Assembly (NCBI GenBank): GCA_002364755.1
Contig: DEZI01000039.1
Location: forward strand, 1-50,882
From: Stenotrophomonas maltophilia
Lineage (GTDB): Bacteria; Pseudomonadota; Gammaproteobacteria; Xanthomonadales; Xanthomonadaceae
Length of the DNA stretch: 50,882 nucleotides
Direction of reading: 5' to 3'
Position 1 is the stretch's first letter, and each line of letters starts with the position of its first letter. Below are positions 23,260 through 31,652 of the stretch, piece by piece. The notes below the pieces were generated by a model. It was not told the origin of the DNA and did not search any database. It worked only from the letters and a program-made list of their open reading frames with translations. Made by a program: the position numbers and the translations under genes.

Positions 23260-23538
23260 GGTCGCCAGCCCTCTGCATTCCTGAATTCGTTCATCGGGCT
23301 TTGCCGATTCCGGCATTCCCGCCGCCCTGCGCACCCGGTGCGACAACGTGTCGCAGCGATATCCGGCCACTTCCTGCGCTGGATCATTGTCAATGCCCTT
23401 CTTAAATGATGCGTGACGGCCTAAAATTGAAAGGCTGACTCGACCCCACCTCACTGCCTGTCTCAACCGCAGGCGGGACCGGCTTTGGCCGGAGCGGGCA
23501 GGACGGGGAACGGCATTCCCTCGCAATTGGATCGACCG

Positions 23539-24582
23539 ATGATTCCGTTGAAAACCCTTGGGCGCTGGTTGCGCCCGGGCCTGCTGCTGTCGTTGCTGGT
23601 GATGCTTACCGGTTGCGATGCAGTGGCCATCCTCAGTCCGAAGGGCCAGATCGGCCAGGATGAGAAGACCCTGCTGATCACGGCCACCGTGCTCATGCTG
23701 CTGGTCGTCATCCCGGTCATCATCATGACCCTGACCTTCGCGTGGAAGTATCGCGCCTCCAACACCAAGGCCCGCTACGAGCCGAAGTGGTCCCACTCGA
23801 CGGCGATCGAGGTGGTGGTGTGGTCGATCCCCTGCATGATCGTGCTGGTCCTGGCGGTGCTGACCTGGCGGTCCTCGCACGCGCTTGACCCGTACAAGCC
23901 GCTGGAATCGGACGTCAAGCCGGTCACCATCGAGGCGATCTCGCTGGACTGGAAGTGGCTGTTCATCTATCCGGAAGAGAAGGTTGCGGTCGTCAACGAG
24001 ATCAAGTTCCCGGTCAACACGCCGCTGAACTTCAAGATCACGTCCGACACGGTGATGAATGCGTTCTTCATCCCGCACCTGGGCAGCATGATCTATTCGA
24101 TGGCGGCGATGGAGACCAAGCTCCACCTGATCGCCAACGAGACCGGTGAATTCCCGGGCATGTCCTCGCACTACAGCGGCCTGGGCTTCGCCAAGATGCA
24201 TTTCACCGCCTATTCGGTCACCGATGCCGAATACCGCCAGTGGCTGGACCAGGTCCGCGCCGGCAAGGAAACGTTGGACCAGGCCTCCTTCAAGGCCCTG
24301 GGCGAAGCGAAGAACTCCGAGTGGTACCCGGTGACCTACTACGGCACCGTGGAAGAAGGCCTGTTCGACTGGGTCCTCGCCAAGCACATGGGTGACAACA
24401 AGCACTACGGCATGAAGCATTCCCACGCGGGTGCTGCTGCCGCCGATGCGTCCACCCATGAAGCGCACGAGGGGCACGCCCCGACCGAGGCGCATGATTC
24501 CAAGGAATCCGGGAAGAACCTGGATGCCACTGACGCAGACGAACACGGTGGCCATGAAGGCCACATGGGTTCGGGAGAATGA
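23539..24582 (+). CDS. cyoA: cytochrome bo3 ubiquinol oxidase subunit II
   Basis: 347-residue lipoprotein subunit of the quinol oxidase. The lipobox LTGC ends at Cys26. Two membrane helices follow at about 44-66 and 88-108, then the periplasmic cupredoxin domain (ISLDWKWLFIYPEEK, NAFFIPHLGSMIYSM, GMSSHYSGLGFAKMHF). The CuA cysteines of cytochrome c oxidases are absent, which marks it as a quinol oxidase. The last about 60 residues are rich in histidine and acidic residues (HEAHEGHAPTEAHD, DEHGGHEGHMGSGE). First gene of cyoABCD; its stop overlaps cyoB by 4 bases. The ATG at 23539 gives the correct lipoprotein signal. Confidence 0.96.
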   Translation: MIPLKTLGRWLRPGLLLSLLVMLTGCDAVAILSPKGQIGQDEKTLLITATVLMLLVVIPVIIMTLTFAWKYRASNTKARYEPKWSHSTAIEVVVWSIPCMIVLVLAVLTWRSSHALDPYKPLESDVKPVTIEAISLDWKWLFIYPEEKVAVVNEIKFPVNTPLNFKITSDTVMNAFFIPHLGSMIYSMAAMETKLHLIANETGEFPGMSSHYSGLGFAKMHFTAYSVTDAEYRQWLDQVRAGKETLDQASFKALGEAKNSEWYPVTYYGTVEEGLFDWVLAKHMGDNKHYGMKHSHAGAAAADASTHEAHEGHAPTEAHDSKESGKNLDATDADEHGGHEGHMGSGE

Positions 24583-26582
24583 ACATGCTGGGAAAACTCT
24601 CTCTTGAGTCGATCCCCCACGATCCGATCGTGCTGACCACCCTGGTCGGCGCGGTGCTGGGTGGCCTGGGCGTCATGGCCCTGATCACCAAGTTCAAGCT
24701 GTGGGGCTATCTGTGGAAGGAGTGGTTCACCTCGGTGGACCACAAGAAGATCGGCGTGATGTACCTCATCGTCGCCTTCGTCATGCTGCTGCGTGGTTTC
24801 TCCGACGCCATCATGATGCGTACCCAGCAGGCCATCGCCGTCGGCGGGTCCGAGGGTTACCTGCCGCCGCACCACTACGACCAGATCTTCACCGCCCACG
24901 GCGTGATCATGATCTTCTTCGTGGCGATGCCGCTGATCACCGGCCTGATGAACCTGGCCGTGCCACTGCAGATCGGTGCGCGCGACGTCGCGTTCCCGTT
25001 CGTCAACTCGCTCAGCTTCTGGCTGTTCGTGTCCGGCGCGGTGCTGATCATGCTGTCGCTGTGGATCGGTGAATTCGCCGCCACCGGCTGGCTGGCCTTC
25101 CCGCCATTGTCGGGGATCGAGTACAGCAACAATGTAGGTATGGACTACTACATATGGGGCCTACAGGTCGCGGGCCTGGGTACCACGCTGAGTGGTATCA
25201 ACTTCTTCATCACCATCCTGAAGATGCGCACCCCGAGCATGAAGCTGATGCAGATGCCGGTGTTCACCTGGACTGCCCTGGTGACCAACGTGCTGATCGT
25301 CGCTGCCTTCCCGGTGCTGACCATCACCCTGGTGCTGCTGACCCTGGATCGTTACCTGGGTACGCACTTCTTCACCAATGATGGTGGCGGCAACGCCATG
25401 CTGTACATCAACCTGATCTGGATCTGGGGTCACCCGGAAGTCTATATCCTGGTGCTGCCGGCCTTCGGCGTTTTCTCCGAAGTCATCGCGACCTTCTCGC
25501 GCAAGGCACTGTTCGGCTACAAGGGCATGGTCTACGCCACCGCCTGCATCGGCGTGCTGTCGTTCATCGTGTGGCTGCACCACTTCTTCACCATGGGCTC
25601 GGGTGCCAACGTCAATGCCTTCTTCGGCATCACGACGATGATCATCTCGATCCCGACCGGCGTGAAGATCTTCAACTGGCTGTTCACCATGTTCCGCGGC
25701 CGCGTGCACTTCACCACGCCCGTGCTGTGGACCATCGGTTTCATGGTCACCTTCGTCATCGGCGGCATGACCGGCGTGATGCTGGCGATCCCGGCCATCG
25801 ACTTCGTGCTGCACAACAGCCTGTTCCTGATCGCCCACTTCCACAACGTCATCATCGGCGGCGTGGTGTTCGGCATGTTTGCCGGCATCACCTACTGGTG
25901 GCCGAAGATGTTCGGCTACCGCCTCAATGAGTTCTGGGGCAAGTGCGCCTTCTGGTGCTGGTTCATCGGCTTCTATGTGACCTTCATGCCGATGTACGTG
26001 CTGGGCTTCATGGGCATGACCCGTCGTCTGCAGAGCACCGTCAACCCGGCCTACGAGCCGTTCCTGCTGGTGGCTGCGGTGGGCGCCTTCATCGTGGGTG
26101 CCGGCATCCTGTGCCAGATCATCCAGGTGGCCGTGTCCATCCGCGACCGCAAGAAGACGGCCGACCTGACCGGCGACCCGTGGGATGCCCGTACCCTGGA
26201 GTGGGAAACCTCTTCGCCGCCGGCCTTCTACAACTTCGGCACCCTGCCGGAAGTCACCGAGCTGGACGATTTCTGGGAGCGCAAGCAGCGTGGTGAAGCC
26301 TGGCCGAAGCCGGCCAAGTACACCGACATCCACATGCCGCGCAACACCGGCACGGGCGTGGTGATCGGCGCCTTCAGCATGGTGTTCGGCTTTGCGATGA
26401 TCTGGCACATCTGGTGGCTGGCCATCATCGGCTTCGTCGGCATGATCGCCACGTTCATCTACCGCACCTTCGACCAGGACGTGGACTACTGGGTCCCGGC
26501 CGCCGAGGTGGAACGCATCGAGAACGAACACCGCAAGCACCTGGAAGCCCAGGGCCTGGTGAAGTCGGAGCTGAAGGCATGA
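24579..26582 (+). CDS. cyoB: cytochrome bo3 ubiquinol oxidase subunit I
   Basis: 667-residue haem-copper oxidase subunit holding haem b, haem o3 and CuB; it oxidises ubiquinol, reduces oxygen and pumps protons. Visible ligands and pathway motifs: FTAHGVIMIFF, WGHPEVYI (cross-linked His-Tyr), VWLHHFFTMG, and HFHNVIIGG with two haem-ligand histidines. The C-terminal extension (TGDPWDARTLEWETSSPPAF) is typical of CyoB. ATG 24579 overlaps the cyoA stop; ATG 24585 (MLGKLSLES) matches the E. coli CyoB start equally well. Confidence 0.97.
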   Translation: MNMLGKLSLESIPHDPIVLTTLVGAVLGGLGVMALITKFKLWGYLWKEWFTSVDHKKIGVMYLIVAFVMLLRGFSDAIMMRTQQAIAVGGSEGYLPPHHYDQIFTAHGVIMIFFVAMPLITGLMNLAVPLQIGARDVAFPFVNSLSFWLFVSGAVLIMLSLWIGEFAATGWLAFPPLSGIEYSNNVGMDYYIWGLQVAGLGTTLSGINFFITILKMRTPSMKLMQMPVFTWTALVTNVLIVAAFPVLTITLVLLTLDRYLGTHFFTNDGGGNAMLYINLIWIWGHPEVYILVLPAFGVFSEVIATFSRKALFGYKGMVYATACIGVLSFIVWLHHFFTMGSGANVNAFFGITTMIISIPTGVKIFNWLFTMFRGRVHFTTPVLWTIGFMVTFVIGGMTGVMLAIPAIDFVLHNSLFLIAHFHNVIIGGVVFGMFAGITYWWPKMFGYRLNEFWGKCAFWCWFIGFYVTFMPMYVLGFMGMTRRLQSTVNPAYEPFLLVAAVGAFIVGAGILCQIIQVAVSIRDRKKTADLTGDPWDARTLEWETSSPPAFYNFGTLPEVTELDDFWERKQRGEAWPKPAKYTDIHMPRNTGTGVVIGAFSMVFGFAMIWHIWWLAIIGFVGMIATFIYRTFDQDVDYWVPAAEVERIENEHRKHLEAQGLVKSELKA

Positions 26583-27217
26583 GCACCAATACCTCGACCC
26601 TGAGCCACGGGCACGCCGCACACGCGGCGGCCCATGGCCATGACGACCACGAGCACCACGATACCGGCGGCAACACCGTCTTCGGTTTCTGGGTGTACCT
26701 GATGAGCGACTGCCTCATCTTCGCCTCGCTGTTTGCCACCTACGTGGTGCTGGCCGGCGGCACCGACGGTGGCCCGGGTCCGAAGGACCTGTTCGAACTG
26801 CCGTTCGTGGCGTGGGAAACCGCGTTGCTGCTGACCTCGTCGCTGACCTTCGGCCTGGGCATGATCGCCATGCACCGCAAGCAGGTCGGCCAGATGTTCC
26901 TGTGGCTGGGCGTGACCTGGCTGCTGGGCTTCGGCTTCATGTGCATGGAAGTCTATGAATTCCATCACCTGATCCATCAGGGCTATGGTCCGGACCGCAG
27001 TGCCTTCCTGTCGGCATTCTTCGCCCTGGTCGGTACCCACGGCCTGCACGTCAGCGCCGGCCTGCTGTGGCTGCTGGTGATGTTCGTGCAGCTGAAGAAG
27101 TACGGCCTGACCCCGACCAACAAGACCCGCATGGCGTGCCTGAGCCTGTTCTGGCACTTCCTGGATCTCATCTGGATCGGCGTGTTCTCCGTCGTCTACC
27201 TCAATGGAGCGCTGTAA
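26579..27217 (+). CDS. cyoC: cytochrome bo3 ubiquinol oxidase subunit III
   Basis: 212 residues, five membrane helices, a structural subunit of the quinol oxidase. FGFWVYLMSDCLIFASLFAT and GTHGLHVSAGLLWLL, LFWHFLDLIWIGVFSVVYL are characteristic of COX3/CyoC. The N-terminus is histidine-rich (HGHAAHAAAHGHDDHEHHD), as in other CyoC. ATG overlaps the cyoB stop by 4 bases; its own stop shares one base with cyoD. Confidence 0.96.
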   Translation: MSTNTSTLSHGHAAHAAAHGHDDHEHHDTGGNTVFGFWVYLMSDCLIFASLFATYVVLAGGTDGGPGPKDLFELPFVAWETALLLTSSLTFGLGMIAMHRKQVGQMFLWLGVTWLLGFGFMCMEVYEFHHLIHQGYGPDRSAFLSAFFALVGTHGLHVSAGLLWLLVMFVQLKKYGLTPTNKTRMACLSLFWHFLDLIWIGVFSVVYLNGAL

Positions 27218-27558
27218 TGGCACATGACAACCATGCACATGACCACGCAGCGGGTGGCGAGAGCCACGGCAGCGTCAAGTCCTACCTGATCGGCTTCGTG
27301 CTGGCGGTGGTGCTGACCGTCATCCCGTTCTGGATGGTGATGTCCGGCGATTTCTCGCGCACCGTCTGCGGTGTGGTGATCGCGGTCACCGCGGTGCTGC
27401 AGATGCTGGTCCATCTGGTGTTCTTCCTGCACCTGGACCGCTCTTCGGAAAGCCGCTGGAACGTCAACGCTGCTGCCTTCACAGTCGTGGTGATCGGCAT
27501 CATCGTGGCCGGTACCCTGTGGGTCATGCACAACATGAACGTGCACATGATGCACTGA
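27217..27558 (+). CDS. cyoD: cytochrome bo3 ubiquinol oxidase subunit IV
   Basis: 113 residues with three membrane helices and the family start GSVKSYLIGFVLAVVLTVIP. It assists assembly of the CuB site in subunit I. The last gene of the operon; no cyoE (haem O synthase) follows, so that gene must be elsewhere. An intrinsic terminator begins 23 bases after the stop. Confidence 0.95.
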   Translation: MAHDNHAHDHAAGGESHGSVKSYLIGFVLAVVLTVIPFWMVMSGDFSRTVCGVVIAVTAVLQMLVHLVFFLHLDRSSESRWNVNAAAFTVVVIGIIVAGTLWVMHNMNVHMMH

Positions 27559-27581
27559 CGTCTTCGCGACGTTGCCACACA

Positions 27582-27613
27582 CGAAAAGGCCGCCCTTCGG
27601 GACGGCCTTTTCG
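27582..27613. terminator. intrinsic terminator after cyoABCD
   Basis: CGAAAAGGCCG(C) arms pair with CGGCCTTTTCG around a short CCCTTCGGGA stem-loop. A T-run lies on the plus strand and an A-run at the 5' side, so it could work in both directions between the convergent cyoD and GGDEF/EAL genes. Confidence 0.92.
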
Positions 27614-27620
27614 TTTGGGT

Positions 27621-27787
27621 GGGGGGGGGGGCGGGATGCTTCGTGCGCCCGCCGGGCATGGCCCGGCGCTACCGGGGATCGCGGAGGGTCGTTCCGCCGG
27701 GCATGGCCCGGCGCTACCGGGGGGGGGGGCGTGCGTTGGTAGCGCCGGGCCATGCCCGGCGGCAGTAGATCCACGCCATGCGTGGAT
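27621..27787. repeat. four SMAG-type REPs and two poly-G tracts
   Basis: Elements at 27651-27672 and 27696-27717 (minus orientation), 27739-27760 (plus), and a variant with GATCCACG/CGTGGAT arms at 27765-27787 (plus). Runs of eleven G lie at 27621-27631 and 27719-27729 between them. Confidence 0.85.
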
Positions 27788-27798
27788 GAACCGCCCGC

Positions 27799-29856
27799 TC
27801 ACCCCACCTTGCGCAGGAACTCGTCCGGCTCCATCGGCCGACCCAGGTGGTACCCCTGCAGCTGGTCGCAGCCCAGCCCGCTCAGGTACTCCTGCTGCTC
27901 GCGCGTTTCCACGCCCTCGGCCACCACCTGCAACTGCAACGACCGTCCCAGCGCCACGATCGACGACACGATGGCCGCGTCCTCGGCATTCTTCTCCAGG
28001 TCGCGCACGAACGCGCGGTCGATCTTCAGCTCGGTGGCCGGCATCCGCTTCAGATACAGCAGGCTGGAATAGCCGGTGCCGAAATCATCGATGGAGATCT
28101 GCACCCCCATCGCGGTCAGGTCGTTGAGGATGGCCAGGCTGGCTTCGACGTCCTTCATCGCCGTGGTTTCGGTGATCTCCAGGGTCAGCCGCTCCGGCGC
28201 GATCGCATGGCGGGCCAGCACGTCGCGCACGTTGTCCACCAGCGAGGGCGAGGAGAACTGCAGCGCCGACAGGTTCACCGCCATCGTCCATTCCGGGTGG
28301 CCCGCATCGTGCCAGCTGCGCAACTGTGCACAGGCCTGGTCCAGCACCCAGTCACCGATGGGCAGGATCAGCCCGCTGCGCTCGGCGATGGGAATGAACA
28401 CATCCGGGGCGAGCATGCCCAGCTCCGGGTGCTGCCAGCGCAGCAGGGCCTCGGCGCCCACTGCGGGCGTGCCGGCGGCGACGAACTTCGGCTGGTAGTG
28501 CAGGCGCAGCTCGCCGCGGTCGCTGGCGCGGCGCAGGTCCTGCAGCAGCCGCAGCTGGCGGTTGGCGCTGACCTGCATCGACGGGGTGAAGAAGGTGTAG
28601 CCGTTCCGGCCACCATCCTTGGTGTGGTACATCGCCGCGTCGGCATGCGCCATCAGTTCGCGCTCGGTGGCGCCGTCGTCCGGGTACAGGGCGATGCCGA
28701 GGCTGGCACTGACCTGCAGCTCGGCGGCGTCGATCAGGAACGGCTCGGCCACGGCGGCGATGATGCGCTCGGCCACCACCACTGCGTCGTCCGGCTCATC
28801 CACGGCCAGCACGATCACGAACTCGTCGCCGCCCAGCCGGGCGAAGGTGTCCTGCGGGCGCAGCAGGCTGCTGACGCGCTCGCTCATGCGCACCAGCAGG
28901 CGGTCGCCCAGCTGGTGGCCATAGGCATCATTGACCGCCTTGAAGCCGTCAAGATCGCAGAACATCACGGCCAGGCCATGGCCGCGGCGGCGTGCCTTTT
29001 CAATCGACTGCTCGATGCGATCCTGCAGCAGCATGCGGTTGGGCAGCTGGGTGAGGGGGTCGTGCAGGGCGGCCTGCAGCAGCTTGTCGTTGGCTTTCTC
29101 CAGCGATTCGGCCAGCAGACCGGTGCGCTCGCGCATCTGCCGGTCGAACAGCGAGGCCACCAGGGCGATGCCGAGGGTGCCCAACGTGGTGACGATGACC
29201 AGCACCGCCAGCCAGCGGCTGTCGATGCCACCATGGATGGCCGCGCCGCAGATGCTGCCTTCAGGGAAGTTGGCAGCGGCCATGCCGGTATAGTGCATGC
29301 CGACGATGGCCAGACCCATCACCAGGGAAGCCAGCAGGCGCAGCCGCACGGTGCGCGCACCTTGGGCACGCAGGCGGAAGGCGATCCACAGCGCGGCTCC
29401 GGCGGCACCGACGGCAATCAGGATCGAGGCGGCAAACCACACGGGGTCATAATCAATGCCCGGCTGCATGCGCATGGCGGCCATGCCCAGGTAGTGCATG
29501 GCCGCAATTCCCAGGCCAAGCAGCACGGCACCGGCCAGCAGCCGGCGGGCGGGCAGCAGCGGGCGCGAGACCAGCCACAGCGCGTACGCCGATGCGCCCA
29601 CCGACACCGCCAGCGAGTAGAGGGTGATGGCCAGGTCGTAGCCGATCGGGATCGGCAGGTTGAACGCCAGCATGCCCACGAAATGCATCGACCAGATGCC
29701 CAGGCCCATCGCCAGGGCGCCACCGGTCAGCCACAGGCGCGCCTCCCGGCCCTCCGTCGTGGCAAGGCGGCCGGCCATGTCCAGTGCGGTATAGGACGCC
29801 AGGATGGCGACCAACAGCGAGAAAACAACCAGGCTCTGGCTGTAGGTGCCAGTCAT
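27799..29856 (-). CDS. MHYT-GGDEF-EAL cyclic-di-GMP signalling protein
   Basis: 685-residue inner membrane protein. The N-terminal seven-helix MHYT sensor has three motifs (SMHFVGM about 57, AMHYLGM about 119, GMHYTGM about 187), a domain proposed to bind copper and sense diatomic gases. The GGDEF domain has an intact GGDEF at 342-346 and an RxxD product-inhibition site (R333, D336). The EAL domain begins with E469-A-L and carries LEITETTAM, DDFGTGYSSLLYLKR, KIDRAFV and EGVET, so both synthase and phosphodiesterase activities could be present. It converges on the cyo operon. Confidence 0.95.
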   Translation of the reverse strand: MTGTYSQSLVVFSLLVAILASYTALDMAGRLATTEGREARLWLTGGALAMGLGIWSMHFVGMLAFNLPIPIGYDLAITLYSLAVSVGASAYALWLVSRPLLPARRLLAGAVLLGLGIAAMHYLGMAAMRMQPGIDYDPVWFAASILIAVGAAGAALWIAFRLRAQGARTVRLRLLASLVMGLAIVGMHYTGMAAANFPEGSICGAAIHGGIDSRWLAVLVIVTTLGTLGIALVASLFDRQMRERTGLLAESLEKANDKLLQAALHDPLTQLPNRMLLQDRIEQSIEKARRRGHGLAVMFCDLDGFKAVNDAYGHQLGDRLLVRMSERVSSLLRPQDTFARLGGDEFVIVLAVDEPDDAVVVAERIIAAVAEPFLIDAAELQVSASLGIALYPDDGATERELMAHADAAMYHTKDGGRNGYTFFTPSMQVSANRQLRLLQDLRRASDRGELRLHYQPKFVAAGTPAVGAEALLRWQHPELGMLAPDVFIPIAERSGLILPIGDWVLDQACAQLRSWHDAGHPEWTMAVNLSALQFSSPSLVDNVRDVLARHAIAPERLTLEITETTAMKDVEASLAILNDLTAMGVQISIDDFGTGYSSLLYLKRMPATELKIDRAFVRDLEKNAEDAAIVSSIVALGRSLQLQVVAEGVETREQQEYLSGLGCDQLQGYHLGRPMEPDEFLRKVG

Positions 29857-30059
29857 AGAACGTCCTTCGGGGGCGGAGTAGGGGGCATGGAGGCGCGGAC
29901 TATAGCGGCCGCGCGGTGCTGCACTTTATTGCATCAAAATGTGATGTTCATCTCATATTGGGAGATGTCGTGACCGTGTCGCACTCTTGCCAGGGGTCGC
30001 AGCGCCTGCGACTGGCCTCGGCTATCCTCCTTCACCTCCCCGCACCGAAGTCCTGCCCC

Positions 30060-31439
30060 ATGGCCAAAGCCCGCCTCACTGCCTATGTCTGCAACGAATG
30101 CGGCGCCGAGTACAGCAAGTGGCAGGGGCAGTGCACCGAGTGCAACGCCTGGAACTCCTTGTCGGAAATCGTGCTGGAGAGCGCGGCGGCGGCCAAGACG
30201 CCTGCCTCGCGCCGGGCCGGCTGGGCCGGCAAGATCGACCCGCCGAAGATCACCGCGCTGAAGGATGTCGAGCAGACCGAGCACCGCCGGGTCAGTACCG
30301 GCATCGGCGAGTTCGACCGCGTGCTGGGCGGCGGCCTGGTCGAGGGCGCGGTGGTGCTGGTCGGCGGCGACCCGGGCATCGGCAAGTCCACCCTGCTGCT
30401 GCAGGCGGTGGCGAAGATGGCGGCCGTGCTGCCGGTGCTGTACGTCACCGGCGAAGAGTCGCTGGCCCAGGTGGCCGGCCGCGCGCACCGGCTGGAACTG
30501 CCGCTGGACGGAGTCAACGCGCTGGCCGAGACCGGCGTCGAGTCGATCCTGCAGCACGCGGCCAAGGCCGGCCCGCGGCTGATCGTGGCCGACTCGGTGC
30601 AGACCCTGTGGACCGAAACGCTGACCGCGGCGCCCGGCTCGGTGAGCCAGGTGCGCGAAAGTGCTGCGCGGCTGGTGCGCTTTGCCAAGGAAACCGGCAC
30701 TGCCGTGTTCCTGGTCGGCCACGTGACCAAGGAGGGCGGCATTGCCGGCCCGCGCGTGCTCGAACACATGGTCGACGCCGTGCTCTATTTCGAAGGCGAG
30801 AGCGGCAGCCGCTTCCGCCTGCTGCGTGCGTTCAAGAACCGCTTCGGCGCGGTCAACGAGCTGGGCGTGTTCGCCATGGGTGACAAGGGCCTGAAGGAAG
30901 TCTCCAATCCGTCGGCGATCTTCCTGTCCGGTGCCAGCACCCATCAGCCGGGCAGCTGCGTGATGGTGACCCGCGAGGGCACCCGGCCGCTGCTGGTGGA
31001 AGTGCAGGCGCTGGTTGATGCCTCGCCGCTGTCCAACCCGCGCCGTGTCGCCGTTGGCCTGGAGCAGAACCGCCTGGCCATGCTGCTGGCGGTGCTGCAC
31101 CGTCATGGCGGCGTGCTGGTGGGCGACCAGGACGTGTTTGTCAATGTCGTAGGTGGCATCCGCGTGCAGGAGACCGCCGCCGATCTGCCGGTGCTGCTGG
31201 CCGTGCTGTCGTCGCTGCAGGACCGGCCGCTGGCGGAAAAGACGATTGCCTTCGGCGAGGTCGGCCTGTCGGGCGAGATCCGCCCGGTGCCCAATGGCGA
31301 GGACCGCCTGCGCGAAGCGGCTACCCACGGATTCAAGCGCGCCATCGTGCCCAAGGCCAACGCCCCCAAGGGCGGCACGGTGAAGGGCATGGAAGTGATC
31401 GCCGTCGAACGCCTGTCCGAGGCCATCGACGCCGCGTAA
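30060..31439 (+). CDS. radA: DNA repair protein RadA
   Basis: 459 residues, RecA-like ATPase that promotes branch migration of recombination intermediates. An N-terminal C4 zinc finger (C11, C14, C25, C28) precedes the Walker A GDPGIGKST at about 103-111 and the RadA-specific KNRFG at 259-263. A Lon-protease-like C-terminal domain follows (VGGIRVQETAADLPVLLAVL, FGEVGLSGEIRPV). The ATG at 30060 starts the usual MAKxxxxYVCxxCG. Divergent from the GGDEF/EAL gene. Confidence 0.97.
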   Translation: MAKARLTAYVCNECGAEYSKWQGQCTECNAWNSLSEIVLESAAAAKTPASRRAGWAGKIDPPKITALKDVEQTEHRRVSTGIGEFDRVLGGGLVEGAVVLVGGDPGIGKSTLLLQAVAKMAAVLPVLYVTGEESLAQVAGRAHRLELPLDGVNALAETGVESILQHAAKAGPRLIVADSVQTLWTETLTAAPGSVSQVRESAARLVRFAKETGTAVFLVGHVTKEGGIAGPRVLEHMVDAVLYFEGESGSRFRLLRAFKNRFGAVNELGVFAMGDKGLKEVSNPSAIFLSGASTHQPGSCVMVTREGTRPLLVEVQALVDASPLSNPRRVAVGLEQNRLAMLLAVLHRHGGVLVGDQDVFVNVVGGIRVQETAADLPVLLAVLSSLQDRPLAEKTIAFGEVGLSGEIRPVPNGEDRLREAATHGFKRAIVPKANAPKGGTVKGMEVIAVERLSEAIDAA

Positions 31440-31448
31440 ACCGTGGCG

Positions 31449-31553
31449 GTGGCGCCGGGCCAGGCCCGGCGGCTTTCCTCGCTTTTCTGTAGAGCCGAGC
31501 CCATGCTCGGCGGCTTCTCCGCCAAGAGCAGCCGAGCATGGGCTCGGCTCTAC
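31449..31553. repeat. three SMAG-type REPs, two forming an inverted pair
   Basis: A degenerate GTGG-headed copy at 31449-31470, then GTAGAGCCGAGCCCATGCTCGG at 31489 and its inverted copy at 31531-31553. The inverted pair could fold as one long cruciform or hairpin between radA and the HSP90-like gene. Confidence 0.85.
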
Positions 31554-31652
31554 ACACCTCCGATGCACTGACGGTCAGCTTGGCTGTGCTAGTTTTCCCG
31601 GCTCGACGACGGCGCACCCTGGCGCCTTGTGTGGCAAGGAGTAACCGATTTC

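Noticed and set aside
23387..23427. Promoter of the cyo operon (TTGTCA and TAAAAT)
   Set aside because: Spacing between the two boxes is too large, and no better -35 matches TAAAAT.
22015..24564. Long minus-strand open frame opposite the secreted protein gene and cyoA
   Set aside because: Shadow of real plus-strand genes; composition is His/Arg/Gly-rich, with no motifs or ribosome site.
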